Source of the DNA: Micromonospora yasonensis
GTDB lineage: Bacteria > Actinomycetota > Actinomycetes > Mycobacteriales > Micromonosporaceae
DNA: 49,997 bases
Assembly (NCBI RefSeq): GCF_026013475.1
Contig: NZ_JAPDPH010000026.1
Location: 1 to 49,997, forward strand
Direction of reading: 5' to 3'
The notes under the pieces were generated by a model. The model searched no databases and was not told the DNA's origin. It was given only the letters and a program-made list of their open reading frames with translations. A program made the position numbers and the translations under genes. How positions within the stretch are numbered: position 1 is the first letter of the stretch; the number at the start of each line of letters is the position of its first letter. This document shows, piece after piece, positions 27,494-39,190 of this stretch.

Positions 27494-27925
27494 CTACCGG
27501 TCCGTCGCCTCGTCGGCCAGCGCCGGGCGCCCCGCCCGCGGGTCCTCGACCCGGTCGGTGAGCCCGGCCTCGTCGCCGAGCGCCGCGCGCAGCACCTCGG
27601 CCTCGGTCCCGGTCACCGAGCGGGCGAAGCGCACCAGCGCGGCGTCCCGGCTGCCACCGAGGTCGAGGGCGTCGAGCATGAGCTGGGCGATGTGCGCCTC
27701 GCGGCTGGCAGCGGCCCGGTAGCGCCAGGCCCGCCCCTCGCGCTCGCGCTGCACCATGCCCTTGCCGGCCAGCCGGTCCAGCACCGTCATCACCGTCGTG
27801 TACGCCAGCTCCCGGCCGGCCAGGGCGTCGGCGACCTCCCGCACGGTCACTCCGTCCGACGTGCCCGGGACCACGTCCCACAGCACGTCCATCACCGCAC
27901 GCTCAAGATCCCCCAGCCGAGTCAC
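27494..27925 (-). CDS. BlaI/MecI/CopY family repressor
   Basis: 143-residue winged-helix repressor: LGDLERAVMDVLWD, VREVADALAGRELAYTTVMT and VLDRLAGKGMVQREREGRAW are the family blocks. GTG 27925 lies 6 bases after TAGGAT (27937-27932): leaderless. The dyad CTACT-N6-AGTAG at 27935-27950 covers the -10, as expected for autoregulation. First gene of a two-gene operon with the M56 peptidase. Confidence 0.94.
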   Translation of the reverse strand: MTRLGDLERAVMDVLWDVVPGTSDGVTVREVADALAGRELAYTTVMTVLDRLAGKGMVQREREGRAWRYRAAASREAHIAQLMLDALDLGGSRDAALVRFARSVTGTEAEVLRAALGDEAGLTDRVEDPRAGRPALADEATDR

Positions 27926-27934
27926 CCCTCAATC

Positions 27935-27950
27935 CTACTCCTCGTAGTAG
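27935..27950. promoter_or_regulatory. BlaI-type operator
   Basis: CTACT-N6-AGTAG, perfect five-base arms, overlapping the TAGGAT -10 box (27937-27932) of the BlaI gene. Its TAC/GTA arms fit BlaI-family operators. Confidence 0.65.
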
Positions 27951-27989
27951 ACCTTCCCCGCCAGCACCTCCGAGCCCGCCCACGGCCGA

Positions 27990-28060
27990 GGCCACAACTT
28001 CCGGGGAAATTGTTGCCTCCGCCCCGCCGCTGGCCCCAATTTCAGGGAAACTGCTGCCTC
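27990..28060. repeat. Two imperfect direct repeats with internal hairpins
   Basis: Units 27990-28019 and 28032-28060 share most bases; both start GGCC and end TGCCTC. Each can fold on itself around a TTCC/GGAA or TTTC/GAAA stem. They lie downstream of the ALDH pair (stop at 28134) and upstream of blaI. Possibly a REP-like element or the terminator region of the deoC operon. Confidence 0.6.
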
Positions 28061-28133
28061 GGGACGGGCACCGCGACCCCGATGATCGGGGACCCGACGC
28101 CGGGCAGCAGCCACGAGCCGGGAACCCCAAAGC

Positions 28134-28973
28134 TCAGACGCCCTTGGGGTGCCAGACGGTCTTCGTCTCCAGGAGCACCGTCATCCGGGTGACCCCCGGG
28201 TCGGCGAACCAGTCGTGGCCGACCGGTGCCGGCCGGAGCACCCGCTTCAGGTTTTCCGCCGCCTTGACCTCCAGCTCCGCCGCCAGGTCGGCGTCGGTCA
28301 CTCCGGTGAGGTCGATCGCGTTGACGTCCATGTGCGCGGCCAGCGTCGGCACGGTGTCCGACAACCGGCCGGTGAGGATGTTGACCACTCCGCCCGGCAG
28401 GTCGGAGGTGGCCAGCACCTCGGCCAGGGCCACCGCGGCCAGCGGCGCGGCTGGCGAAGCCGCCACCACGACGGTGTTGCCGGTGACAATCGCCGGGGCG
28501 ATCACGCTGACCAGGCCGAGCAGCGCCGGAGCCTCGGGGGCCACCACGGCCACCACGCCGGTCGGCTCGGGCGCCGACAGGTTGAAGTACGGTCCGGCCA
28601 CCGGGTTCGCCCCGCCGTACACCTGCGGGAGCTTGTCGGACCAGCCGGCGTACCAGACCCAGCGGTCGATCGCGGCGTCGACCTCGTCGGCGGAGGCACC
28701 CAACGCGATGAACTGGTCGCGCCGGCCCTCCAGCATCTCGGCGACCCGGTAGAGGATCTGCCCGCGGTTGTACGCGGTGGCCCCGGCCCAGCCCTTGACT
28801 GCGGCCCGGGCGGCGACGACGGCGTCCCGCGCGTCCTTGCGGGAAGCCAGGGCCACGTTCGCAGTTTCTTCCCCACCGGACTGCACGATGTACGACCGTC
28901 CCGACTCGCTGCGCGGGAACTTCCCGCCGATGAAGAGCTTGTACGTCTTGCGTACCGCGACCCGCTCAGACAT
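28134..28973 (-). CDS. Vestigial aldehyde dehydrogenase subunit (ALDH16 C-terminal-like half)
   Basis: 279 residues from ATG 28973. It covers only the N-terminal, cofactor-domain part of an ALDH (FIGGKFPRSESGRSY through GVVNILTG) and stops before any catalytic-cysteine domain. Residues needed for NAD binding are also replaced: VVVAASPAA where active enzymes have VVLKPAE. Together with the preceding full-length gene (476 aa) it matches the layout of ALDH16, in which an active ALDH is followed by a catalytically dead ALDH-like domain. Starts 8 bases inside the preceding gene, so it is coupled. Likely structural partner, not an independent enzyme. Confidence 0.85.
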   Translation of the reverse strand: MSERVAVRKTYKLFIGGKFPRSESGRSYIVQSGGEETANVALASRKDARDAVVAARAAVKGWAGATAYNRGQILYRVAEMLEGRRDQFIALGASADEVDAAIDRWVWYAGWSDKLPQVYGGANPVAGPYFNLSAPEPTGVVAVVAPEAPALLGLVSVIAPAIVTGNTVVVAASPAAPLAAVALAEVLATSDLPGGVVNILTGRLSDTVPTLAAHMDVNAIDLTGVTDADLAAELEVKAAENLKRVLRPAPVGHDWFADPGVTRMTVLLETKTVWHPKGV

Positions 28974-30396
28974 TGAGGTACGCCTCCAGCCCGTGCCGGC
29001 CGCCCTCGCGACCGTAGCCCGACTCCTTGTAGCCACCGAAGGGCGAGGTGGGATCGAACTTGTTGAACGTGTTGGCCCAGACCACGCCGGCGCGGAGCCG
29101 GTCGGCCAGCCACAGGATCCGGGAGCCCTTGTCGGTCCAGATCCCGGCCGACAGCCCGTACGGGGTGTTGTTCGCCTTCTCCACCGCCTCGGCCGGGGTG
29201 CGGAAGGTCAGCACGGACAGCACCGGGCCGAAGATCTCCTCGCGGGCGATCCGGTGCGCCTGGGTGACCCCGGTGAAGATGGTCGGCGCGAACCAGAAGC
29301 CGCGGTCCGGCAGCTCGCAGGCGGGCGACCAGCGCTCGGCGCCCTCGGCCGCGCCGACCTCGGAGAGCTCGCGGATCTTCGCCAGCTGGGCGGCCGAGTT
29401 GATCGCGCCGATGTCGGTGTTCTTGTCTAGCGGGTCGCCGACCCGCAGCTGGGCCATCCGCCGCTTCAGCGACTCCAGCACCCGGTCGGCGACCGACTCC
29501 TGGACCAGCAGCCGTGAGCCGGCGCAGCAGACGTGCCCCTGGTTGAAGAAGATGCCGTTGACGATGCCCTCGACGGCCTGGTCGACCGGGGCGTCGTCGA
29601 AGACGATGTTGGCGGCCTTGCCGCCCAACTCCAGGGTGAGCTTCTTGCGGGTGCCGGCGACCGCGCGGGCGATGGCCTTGCCGACCTCGGTGGAGCCGGT
29701 GAAGGCCACCTTGTCCACGCCCGGGTGCTCGACCAGCGCCCGGCCGGTGTCGCCGGCGCCGGTGACGATGTTGACCACACCGGCCGGCAGGTCGGCCTGC
29801 TGGCAGATCTCGGCGAAGAGCAGCGCGGTCAGCGGGGTGGTCTCGGCGGGCTTCAGCACCACCGTGTTGCCGGCGGCGAGCGCCGGGGCGATCTTCCAGG
29901 CCAGCATGAGCAGCGGGAAGTTCCACGGGATGACCTGCGCGGCCACACCGAGCGGCTTGGGGTCGGGGCCGAACCCCGCGTAGGGCAGCTTGTCGGCCCA
30001 GCCGGCGTAGTAGAAGAAGTGCGCCGCGACCAGGGGGACGTCGACGTCCCGGGACTCCTTGATCGGCTTGCCGTTGTCCAGCGACTCCAGCACGGCCAGC
30101 TCGCGGGAGCGCTCCTGGATGAGCCGGGCGATCCGGAACAGGTATTTGGCCCGGTCGCGGCCCGGCATCGGACCCCAGACCTTCTCGTACGCCTTCCGGG
30201 CGGCGCGGACCGCGCGGTCCACGTCCTCGTTGCCGGCCTCGGCGATCTCGGCGAGGACCTCCTCGGAGGCCGGGTTGATCGACTTGAAGCTGCCGCCGTC
30301 GACCGGGTCGACGAACGTGCCGTCGACGAAGAGCCCGTACGAGGGCTTGATGTCCACCACCGAGCGCGACTCGGGGGCGGGGGCGTATTCGAACAT
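28966..30396 (-). CDS. Aldehyde dehydrogenase (active subunit, ALDH16-like)
   Basis: 476-residue NAD(P)-dependent aldehyde dehydrogenase with all catalytic parts: PWNFPLLM (cofactor loop, Asn), VVLKPAE, FTGSTEVGKAI, LELGGKAANIV (Glu) and FFNQGHVCCAGSR (nucleophile Cys). Located directly after deoC (5-base gap), so its likely substrate is acetaldehyde released by DeoC or another product of deoxyribose breakdown, to acetate; that is inference from context. ATG 30396. Confidence 0.92.
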   Translation of the reverse strand: MFEYAPAPESRSVVDIKPSYGLFVDGTFVDPVDGGSFKSINPASEEVLAEIAEAGNEDVDRAVRAARKAYEKVWGPMPGRDRAKYLFRIARLIQERSRELAVLESLDNGKPIKESRDVDVPLVAAHFFYYAGWADKLPYAGFGPDPKPLGVAAQVIPWNFPLLMLAWKIAPALAAGNTVVLKPAETTPLTALLFAEICQQADLPAGVVNIVTGAGDTGRALVEHPGVDKVAFTGSTEVGKAIARAVAGTRKKLTLELGGKAANIVFDDAPVDQAVEGIVNGIFFNQGHVCCAGSRLLVQESVADRVLESLKRRMAQLRVGDPLDKNTDIGAINSAAQLAKIRELSEVGAAEGAERWSPACELPDRGFWFAPTIFTGVTQAHRIAREEIFGPVLSVLTFRTPAEAVEKANNTPYGLSAGIWTDKGSRILWLADRLRAGVVWANTFNKFDPTSPFGGYKESGYGREGGRHGLEAYLNV

Positions 30397-30401
30397 CGCG
30401 C

Positions 30402-31430
30402 TCAGTCCAGGGTGAAGTAGTCGGGACCGGAGTAGACGCCGGTCGTCAGCTTGGTGCGCTGCATGAGCAGGTCGTTGAGCAGGCTGGACGCGCCGAACCG
30501 GAACCAGTCCGGGTCCAGCCAGTCCGGGCCGACGGTCTCGTTGACCATGACCAGGTACTTGATCGCGTCCTTGCTGGTCTTGATGCCGCCGGCCGGCTTC
30601 ACGCCGACCTGCCGCCCGGTGGCGGCGCGGAAGTCGCGGACCGCCTCCAGCATCACCAGGGTCACCGGCATGGTGGCCGCGACCGGGACCTTGCCGGTGG
30701 AGGTCTTGATGAAGTCGCCGCCGGCCAGCATGGCCAGCCAGGAGGCCCGCCGCACGTTGTCGTACGTGGCCAGCTCGCCGGTCTCCAGGATCACCTTGAG
30801 ATGGGCGTCCCCGCAGGCCTCCTTGGTGGCCACGATCTCGTCGTAGACCTCCTGGTAGCGGCCGGCCAGGAAGGCGCCCCGGTTGATCACCATGTCGATC
30901 TCGTCGGCGCCGGCCGCGACCGCCGCCCGGGTGTCGGCGAGCTTGACGTCGAGGGGAGCCTGGCCGGACGGGAAGGCGGTCGCCACGCTGGCCAGGTGCA
31001 CAATGCCAAGTCCGGCCGGCGCAGCGCCGTCCGCCTGTCCCGGTCCGCCGGATGGCCGCCCGGACCCGGCACCGCTGCCGCGCAGCACCTCGGCGACGTA
31101 CGGGACCATCGCGGGATAGACGCAGACCGCGCCGACGTGCGGGCAGGACGGGTCAGCCGGGTCGGGGCGCAGCGCCTTGGTGGCGAGCGCCCGCACCTTG
31201 CCGGGGGTGTCGGCCCCTTCGAGGGTGGTCAGGTCGACCATTCGGATCGCCAGGTCGATGGCCTGGGCCTTGGCCGTGGTCTTGATGGAGCGGGTGCCGA
31301 GTTGTGCCGCCCGCTGCTCCGCGCCGACCTGGTCCACGCCGGGCAGGCCGTGCAGGAAGGTCCGCAGAGCGGTCTCGGATCGTCCCAGCTCGGAGAGGTC
31401 CGACCGGGCCGACGTCGCTGTCGCCGTCAT
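30402..31430 (-). CDS. deoC: Deoxyribose-phosphate aldolase
   Basis: Cleaves 2-deoxyribose-5-phosphate to glyceraldehyde-3-phosphate and acetaldehyde. 342 residues, the longer DeoC type. DMVINRGAF, LKVILETGEL (Lys) and DFIKTSTGK (Schiff-base Lys) are present, as is GVKPAGGIK. An insertion rich in Gly/Ser/Pro (GSGAGSGRPSGGPGQADGAA, about residues 119-138) is unusual. ATG 31430 lies 7 bases after TACTAT (31442-31437), so leaderless; ORF could extend to 31448 but then would include the -10. First gene of deoC-ALDH-ALDH operon, divergent from upp. Confidence 0.95.
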   Translation of the reverse strand: MTATATSARSDLSELGRSETALRTFLHGLPGVDQVGAEQRAAQLGTRSIKTTAKAQAIDLAIRMVDLTTLEGADTPGKVRALATKALRPDPADPSCPHVGAVCVYPAMVPYVAEVLRGSGAGSGRPSGGPGQADGAAPAGLGIVHLASVATAFPSGQAPLDVKLADTRAAVAAGADEIDMVINRGAFLAGRYQEVYDEIVATKEACGDAHLKVILETGELATYDNVRRASWLAMLAGGDFIKTSTGKVPVAATMPVTLVMLEAVRDFRAATGRQVGVKPAGGIKTSKDAIKYLVMVNETVGPDWLDPDWFRFGASSLLNDLLMQRTKLTTGVYSGPDYFTLD

Positions 31431-31459
31431 GCCCCGAATAGTACGCACCCGCGAGTCGA

Positions 31460-31473
31460 GTGATCTTGGTCAC
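31460..31473. promoter_or_regulatory. CRP-like dyad between deoC and upp
   Basis: GTGATCTTGGTCAC is a perfect GTGA-N6-TCAC dyad, the core of CRP/Crp-type sites, centred about 36 bases upstream of the deoC start and 100 upstream of upp. A regulator here could couple deoxyribose catabolism to carbon status. Confidence 0.45.
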
Positions 31474-31566
31474 GTCTGCCCGTTCGTGAGCGCGGCACGT
31501 GAGCGGCGTCGCTGGTGAACCGGCACCCGCACTGCGGCGCGTCGGAGCGCGGTAGGTTGAGCGATC

Positions 31567-32199
31567 GTGGACGTACACGTCATTGACCACCCGCTCGCCC
31601 AGTCGCGGCTGACCGCCATGCGGGACGCCCGGACCGACTCGGCGACGTTCCGGGCCGCGCTGCACGAACTCACCATGATGCTGGTGTACGAGGCGGCGCG
31701 CTCGTTCCCGGTGGAGAAGTACCCGGTCCAGACGCCGGTCACCGCCGCCGAGGGCACCCGGTTGGCGAACCCGCCGTTGCTGGTGCCGGTGCTGCGGGCC
31801 GGTCTCGGCATGGCCGACGCCGCGCTCGGGCTGCTGCCCGAGTCGTCGATGGGCTTCGTCGGCCTGGCCCGCGACGAGGAGACGTACGAGCCTCGTGCGT
31901 ACATGGAGTCGCTGCCCCGGGACCTCGCCGGCCTGCCGGTGCTGGTGCTCGACCCGATGCTGGCCACCGGCGGCTCGCTGGAGCACTGCTGCCGGCTGCT
32001 CGCCGACCGGGGCTGCACCGACATCACGGTGCTGTGCGTCCTCGCCGCGCCCGTCGGCATCGAGCGGCTGGAGCGGAGCGGCCTGCCGTTGCGCCTGGTC
32101 ACCGCCGCGATCGACGAGGGCCTCAACGACCGGATGTTCATCGTCCCCGGCCTCGGCGACGCGGGCGACCGCCAGTTCGGCGGCATGCCCCGCTTCTGA
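31567..32199 (+). CDS. upp: Uracil phosphoribosyltransferase
   Basis: Makes UMP from uracil and PRPP; 210 residues. PRPP-binding motif [16 protein letters not shown] and the C-terminal uracil-binding GDAGDRQFG are intact. GTG 31567 lies 8 bases after TAGGTT (31553-31558): probably leaderless. Rescues the uracil freed by deoA-type phosphorolysis. Confidence 0.97.
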   Translation: MDVHVIDHPLAQSRLTAMRDARTDSATFRAALHELTMMLVYEAARSFPVEKYPVQTPVTAAEGTRLANPPLLVPVLRAGLGMADAALGLLPESSMGFVGLARDEETYEPRAYMESLPRDLAGLPVLVLDPMLATGGSLEHCCRLLADRGCTDITVLCVLAAPVGIERLERSGLPLRLVTAAIDEGLNDRMFIVPGLGDAGDRQFGGMPRF

Positions 32200-32235
32200 C
32201 GTTCGCTTGCGCGGCCGCGTCCCGGCCCGAGGCCG

Positions 32236-32293
32236 CTGATTCATGGAAAGAGGGCTCATTCCGCCTCGGATTGGCCCTCTTTCCGTGAATCAG
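32236..32293. terminator. 20-bp stem terminator after upp
   Basis: Arms 32236-32255 and 32274-32293 pair over 20 positions with one G:T; the centre itself can form a small TCCG/CGGA stem. It starts 37 bases after upp and ends 54 bases before the -10 box of the next gene. Very symmetrical, so possibly also a dispersed intergenic palindrome. Confidence 0.7.
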
Positions 32294-32360
32294 GCGAGTG
32301 CCGAGAGCGCGTGGGCGAGTCCGTGCGCGGGGGTGCGGAGAGGCGCTAGCGTTCCGGGCC

Positions 32361-33035
32361 ATGACTGGTGTTGCGCTCGCCGAAGAGCTGCTGCTCCTCG
32401 CCTACGACGACGAAACCGGCAAGGCGACCATGCCGCGGATCAGCCTGGACCTCGGGATGGCCGCCGCGGTGCTGGTCGAGCTGGCCCTGGCCGGCCGGAT
32501 CGCGTACGCCGAGGGTTCCCTGGCGGTCGTCGACCCGGCGCCGACCGGCGAGCCCATCGCCGACGCGGTCCTCGCCAAGGTCGCCGCCGACACCCCGCAC
32601 ACCCCGTCGTCCTGGGTGCAGCGGCTGCGGCACGGCCTGCGCGACCGGATCCTCGGCGACCTGTGCGGCCGGGGCGTGGTGCGGGACGTCGACGAGACCG
32701 AGTTGGGCTTCATCCACGTGCACCGGTACCCGGTGGCCGACGCCTCCGTGGAGGCGGAAATCCGGCGCCGGCTGGCGGAGGCGCTGACCAGCGGGCAACT
32801 CCCCGACGAGCGGACCGCCGCGCTCGCCACCCTGGTGGCGGTGCTGCGCATGGAGCCGGCCCTCGGCCTGAGCGGGACCGCCGCGGCGGAGGCCCGCAAG
32901 CGGCTGGAGGAGATCGCCAGCAGCGCCGGCTTCTCCGGCGACATCAGCCTGGACGACAGTGTCGTGCGCCCGTCGATCAGCCTGGTCATCGCGGCCCTGG
33001 CGCAGGCCGTCGACGCCGCCCTCGGCAAGCGGTAA
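32361..33035 (+). CDS. GPP34 family phosphoprotein
   Basis: 224 residues from ATG 32361, 8 bases after TAGCGT (32347-32352): leaderless. All-helical GOLPH3/GPP34 domain: LAEELLLLAYDDETGKATMP at the N-terminus and the block LLCGRGVVRD region. In eukaryotes the family binds PI4P on Golgi membranes; bacterial members are common in actinomycetes with unknown roles. An upstream in-frame extension to 32298 would include the promoter and is rejected. Confidence 0.9.
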   Translation: MTGVALAEELLLLAYDDETGKATMPRISLDLGMAAAVLVELALAGRIAYAEGSLAVVDPAPTGEPIADAVLAKVAADTPHTPSSWVQRLRHGLRDRILGDLCGRGVVRDVDETELGFIHVHRYPVADASVEAEIRRRLAEALTSGQLPDERTAALATLVAVLRMEPALGLSGTAAAEARKRLEEIASSAGFSGDISLDDSVVRPSISLVIAALAQAVDAALGKR

Positions 33036-33039
33036 GGAA

Positions 33040-33112
33040 GGGCCCCTTCTTAACGCCTCCGGTAGAGCACGGGCCCCCTTTTAACAAGCAGGTGTTAAGA
33101 AGGGGCCCGTGC
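33040..33112. terminator. Convergent terminator built from three copies of a GGGCCCC repeat
   Basis: Arms 33067-33086 and 33093-33112 form a 20-bp stem with two mismatches and a 6-base loop. A third copy of the same 15-base core (GGGCCCCTTCTTAAC) is at 33040-33054, and the right arm carries its perfect complement, so two alternative hairpins are possible. It lies between the GPP34 gene stop (33035) and the convergent mutase stop (33120) and serves both strands. TTAAC/GTTAA ends give short T/A tracts. Confidence 0.8.
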
Positions 33113-33119
33113 TTGGGTC

Positions 33120-34787
33120 TCAGAGGCCGAGGGCGGTGGCGATCTCGGTGCGCAGCGCGGCCACCGCGGCGTGCGCCCGCTGCCGGGCCGCGGCGACGTC
33201 GCCGTCCGCGACCGGCTCCACCACCTCGAGGTACGCCTTGAGCTTCGGCTCGGTGCCGGAAGGGCGGATCACCACCCGGGCGGCATCGGTGCGCAGGATC
33301 ACCACGTCCGCCCCGGGCAGCAGGTCCGACGCCTCGGTGACCGGGTGCCCGAGCAGCGCGGTCGGGGTGGCCGCCCGGATCCGGGCCATGGCGTCGGCGA
33401 TCACCCGCAGGTCGTCCACCCGGACCGAGAGCTGGTCGGTGTGGTGCACGCCGAACTCGGCGGCCAGCTCGTCCAGCCGGTCGGTGAGCGTACGGCCCTG
33501 GGCCTTGAGGCCGGCCGCCAGTTCGGCGACGGTGAGCGCGGCGGTGATGCCGTCCTTGTCGCGGACGTGCTCCGGGGCGACGCAGTAGCCGAGCGCCTCC
33601 TCGTAGCCGAAGACCAGCGGCTCGGCCCTGCCGCCGGCCCGGACGATCCACTTGAACCCGGTCAGCGTCTCGTCGTACGGCAGGCCCCGGGCCGTGCACA
33701 TCGCCCGCAGCAGGGTCGACGAGACGATGGTGGTGGCGTACAGGCCGGTGACCCCGCGCCGCATCAGGTGGTCGGCGAGCAGCGCGCCCACCTCGTCCCC
33801 GCGCAGCATCCGCCACCCGCCCGCGCCGTCCGGGACGGCCACCGCGCAGCGGTCCGCGTCCGGGTCGTTGGCGATGGCGATGTCCGCGCCGATCGTGCCG
33901 GCCAGCGCGACGAGCTTGTCGACCGCGCCCGGCTCCTCGGGGTTGGGGAAGCTCACCGTCGGGAAGGCCGGGTCCGGCTCGGCCTGGTCGGGCACCACGC
34001 CCGGCACCGCGAACCCGGCCTGGGCGAAGGCGGCGGTCAGCACAGCCGCCCCGACCCCGTGCAGCGGGGTGTACGCCACCTTCAGGTCGCGCGGGCCGGT
34101 CGGGTCGACCACCTCGGCGGCCTGCCGCACGTAGGCGGCGACCAGATCGTCGCCCAGCACCTCGCCGGGCGGGCCGAGCGGGACCTTCGCCAGCGGGCCG
34201 ACCGTCCGGATGGCCGTCTCGATGCCGGTGTCGGCCGGCGGCACGATCTGCGCGCCCGCGCCGAGTTCCCCGCCGAGGCCGGCGCCCAGGTAGACCTTGT
34301 ACCCGTTGTCCTGCGGCGGGTTGTGGCTGGCGGTGACCATCACGCCGGCCACCGCGCCCAGGTGCCGCACGGCGTACGCGAGCACCGGGGTGGGCAGCGG
34401 GCGGGGCAGCAGCAGCGCCGGGCGACCCGCGCCGGTAGCGACCTGGGCGGTGCGCTCGGCGAAGGCCCGCGAGCCGTGCCGGGCGTCGTACCCGATCACG
34501 AGCGGGCCCTCGCCACCCTGGTCGGCGAGCCAGGCGACCAGCCCGGCGGCGGCCTGGGTGACCACCGCGAGGTTCATGCCGTTCGGACCGGCCCGCAGCG
34601 GGCCGCGCAGCCCGGCGGTGCCGAAGGTCAGCGGCCCGGCGAACCGGTCGGCCAGTTCGGGCGCGGTGCCCGGCAGGCCGTCCAGGACCGCGTGCAGCTC
34701 GTCGCGGCTGGCCGGGTCGGGGTCGTCGTCGAGCCACCGCCGGGCCTGGTCGCGAAGTTCGTCAAGATCAGTGGTATCCGCCGCCAT
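33120..34787 (-). CDS. Phosphosugar mutase (phosphopentomutase/phosphoglucomutase family)
   Basis: 555-residue alpha-D-phosphohexomutase-superfamily enzyme. Motifs: TFGTAGLRGP, phospho-Ser loop TASHNPPQDNGYK, Mg loop NDPDADRCAV, sugar loop GYEEALGYC and phosphate loop RPSGTEPKLKAY. Domain order is complete. Near deoC, upp, deoA and add, so the most useful activity is ribose/deoxyribose-1-phosphate to 5-phosphate (as for eukaryotic PGM2-type phosphopentomutases); glucose-1,6-bisphosphate-type activity is also possible. ATG 34787 with AGAGG upstream and TGCTAT as candidate -10. Confidence 0.92.
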   Translation of the reverse strand: MAADTTDLDELRDQARRWLDDDPDPASRDELHAVLDGLPGTAPELADRFAGPLTFGTAGLRGPLRAGPNGMNLAVVTQAAAGLVAWLADQGGEGPLVIGYDARHGSRAFAERTAQVATGAGRPALLLPRPLPTPVLAYAVRHLGAVAGVMVTASHNPPQDNGYKVYLGAGLGGELGAGAQIVPPADTGIETAIRTVGPLAKVPLGPPGEVLGDDLVAAYVRQAAEVVDPTGPRDLKVAYTPLHGVGAAVLTAAFAQAGFAVPGVVPDQAEPDPAFPTVSFPNPEEPGAVDKLVALAGTIGADIAIANDPDADRCAVAVPDGAGGWRMLRGDEVGALLADHLMRRGVTGLYATTIVSSTLLRAMCTARGLPYDETLTGFKWIVRAGGRAEPLVFGYEEALGYCVAPEHVRDKDGITAALTVAELAAGLKAQGRTLTDRLDELAAEFGVHHTDQLSVRVDDLRVIADAMARIRAATPTALLGHPVTEASDLLPGADVVILRTDAARVVIRPSGTEPKLKAYLEVVEPVADGDVAAARQRAHAAVAALRTEIATALGL

Positions 34788-34836
34788 TGCCTCTTGATAG
34801 CACGGCGGCGGATCACCACGGTCCGTCGGCCTCGGC

Positions 34837-36876
<2,040 letters not shown>

Positions 36877-37086
36877 TGAAAAGCCACCGGGGGATATCGA
36901 GGGGGCTGGGACACAACCCCCCTATCTTGCTGGTTCCGACGGCCGATGCGAAACCCGACGCGGCGGACCTTTACCTAACTCGACCGTACGTGGCGGCCCA
37001 CTCACCGGCCGACCACCCCTAGGACCAGCCCCGATTGTGCGGAATCCCTCACTCGTCGATGTCTGGCCGCGTCCTACCATCCGGGG

Positions 37087-38670
<1,584 letters not shown>

Positions 38671-39190
38671 GCTGCTCCGACGGCGGCCTGCGGCGGCACC
38701 TCCCCGGGTGCCCGGCGTGGGCCGCCCGCTTTCGCTAGGGGAACCCCTGAGCTGGGCGGATGCTCTCGTCACAGGGGTCCTCGCGGGCGTACAGTCGATC
38801 GTCTCCCCGTACACGGGCGGGGCGGTGACGGCTCCGCGAAGGTGCCGGCGGCACCTTCGATGCGGGCCCTCCCGGGCGACGTCGCCCGGCCCGGCCCGCC
38901 GCCCGGGCACGTGTGCGGACGACTGCTGCGGGTCGCGGCGTGGCGTCAGACGCGCCGAGCCGGAGTGGTCGGTCGGAATGCGGGTAACCCGATCGGGTGA
39001 TCGGGACGGACAGCGTGTGCGGTCGCACTCCGGAACGCCGTGTCACCCTCGGGAGTCGTTCGACAGCTGAGCGTTGTCGCGCAATTGTCCGAGCGGCAGT
39101 TAATTGGCGCGACTAATGCGACAATTCGGAACGGCGGCCCAGGATTTGTGACCGCTGAATCGGTTACGCGTTGTAGGAGGTGTGGGACAG
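38671..39190. other. 520-bp gap with palindromes and no recognised gene
   Basis: I find no gene with good codon use. Inverted repeats present: CGAAGGTGCC-GGC-GGCACCTTCG (38837-38859) and a perfect 18-bp palindrome (38872-38889, CCGGGCGAC/GTCGCCCGG). The last 150 bases are clearly AT-richer (GTTAATTGG, CAATTG) and hold an excellent AGGAGG at 39175-39180. It probably contains the terminator of the mutase gene and a long leader or promoter region for the next gene. Confidence 0.5.

Noticed and set aside
38708..39070. 120-codon plus-strand frame in the gap
   Set aside because: Contains the palindromes, poor codon pattern, no similarity.
38671..39190. Cobalamin or c-di-AMP riboswitch near the mutase
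   Set aside because: No B12-box or ydaO-like core; and the region is downstream of the mutase, not upstream.
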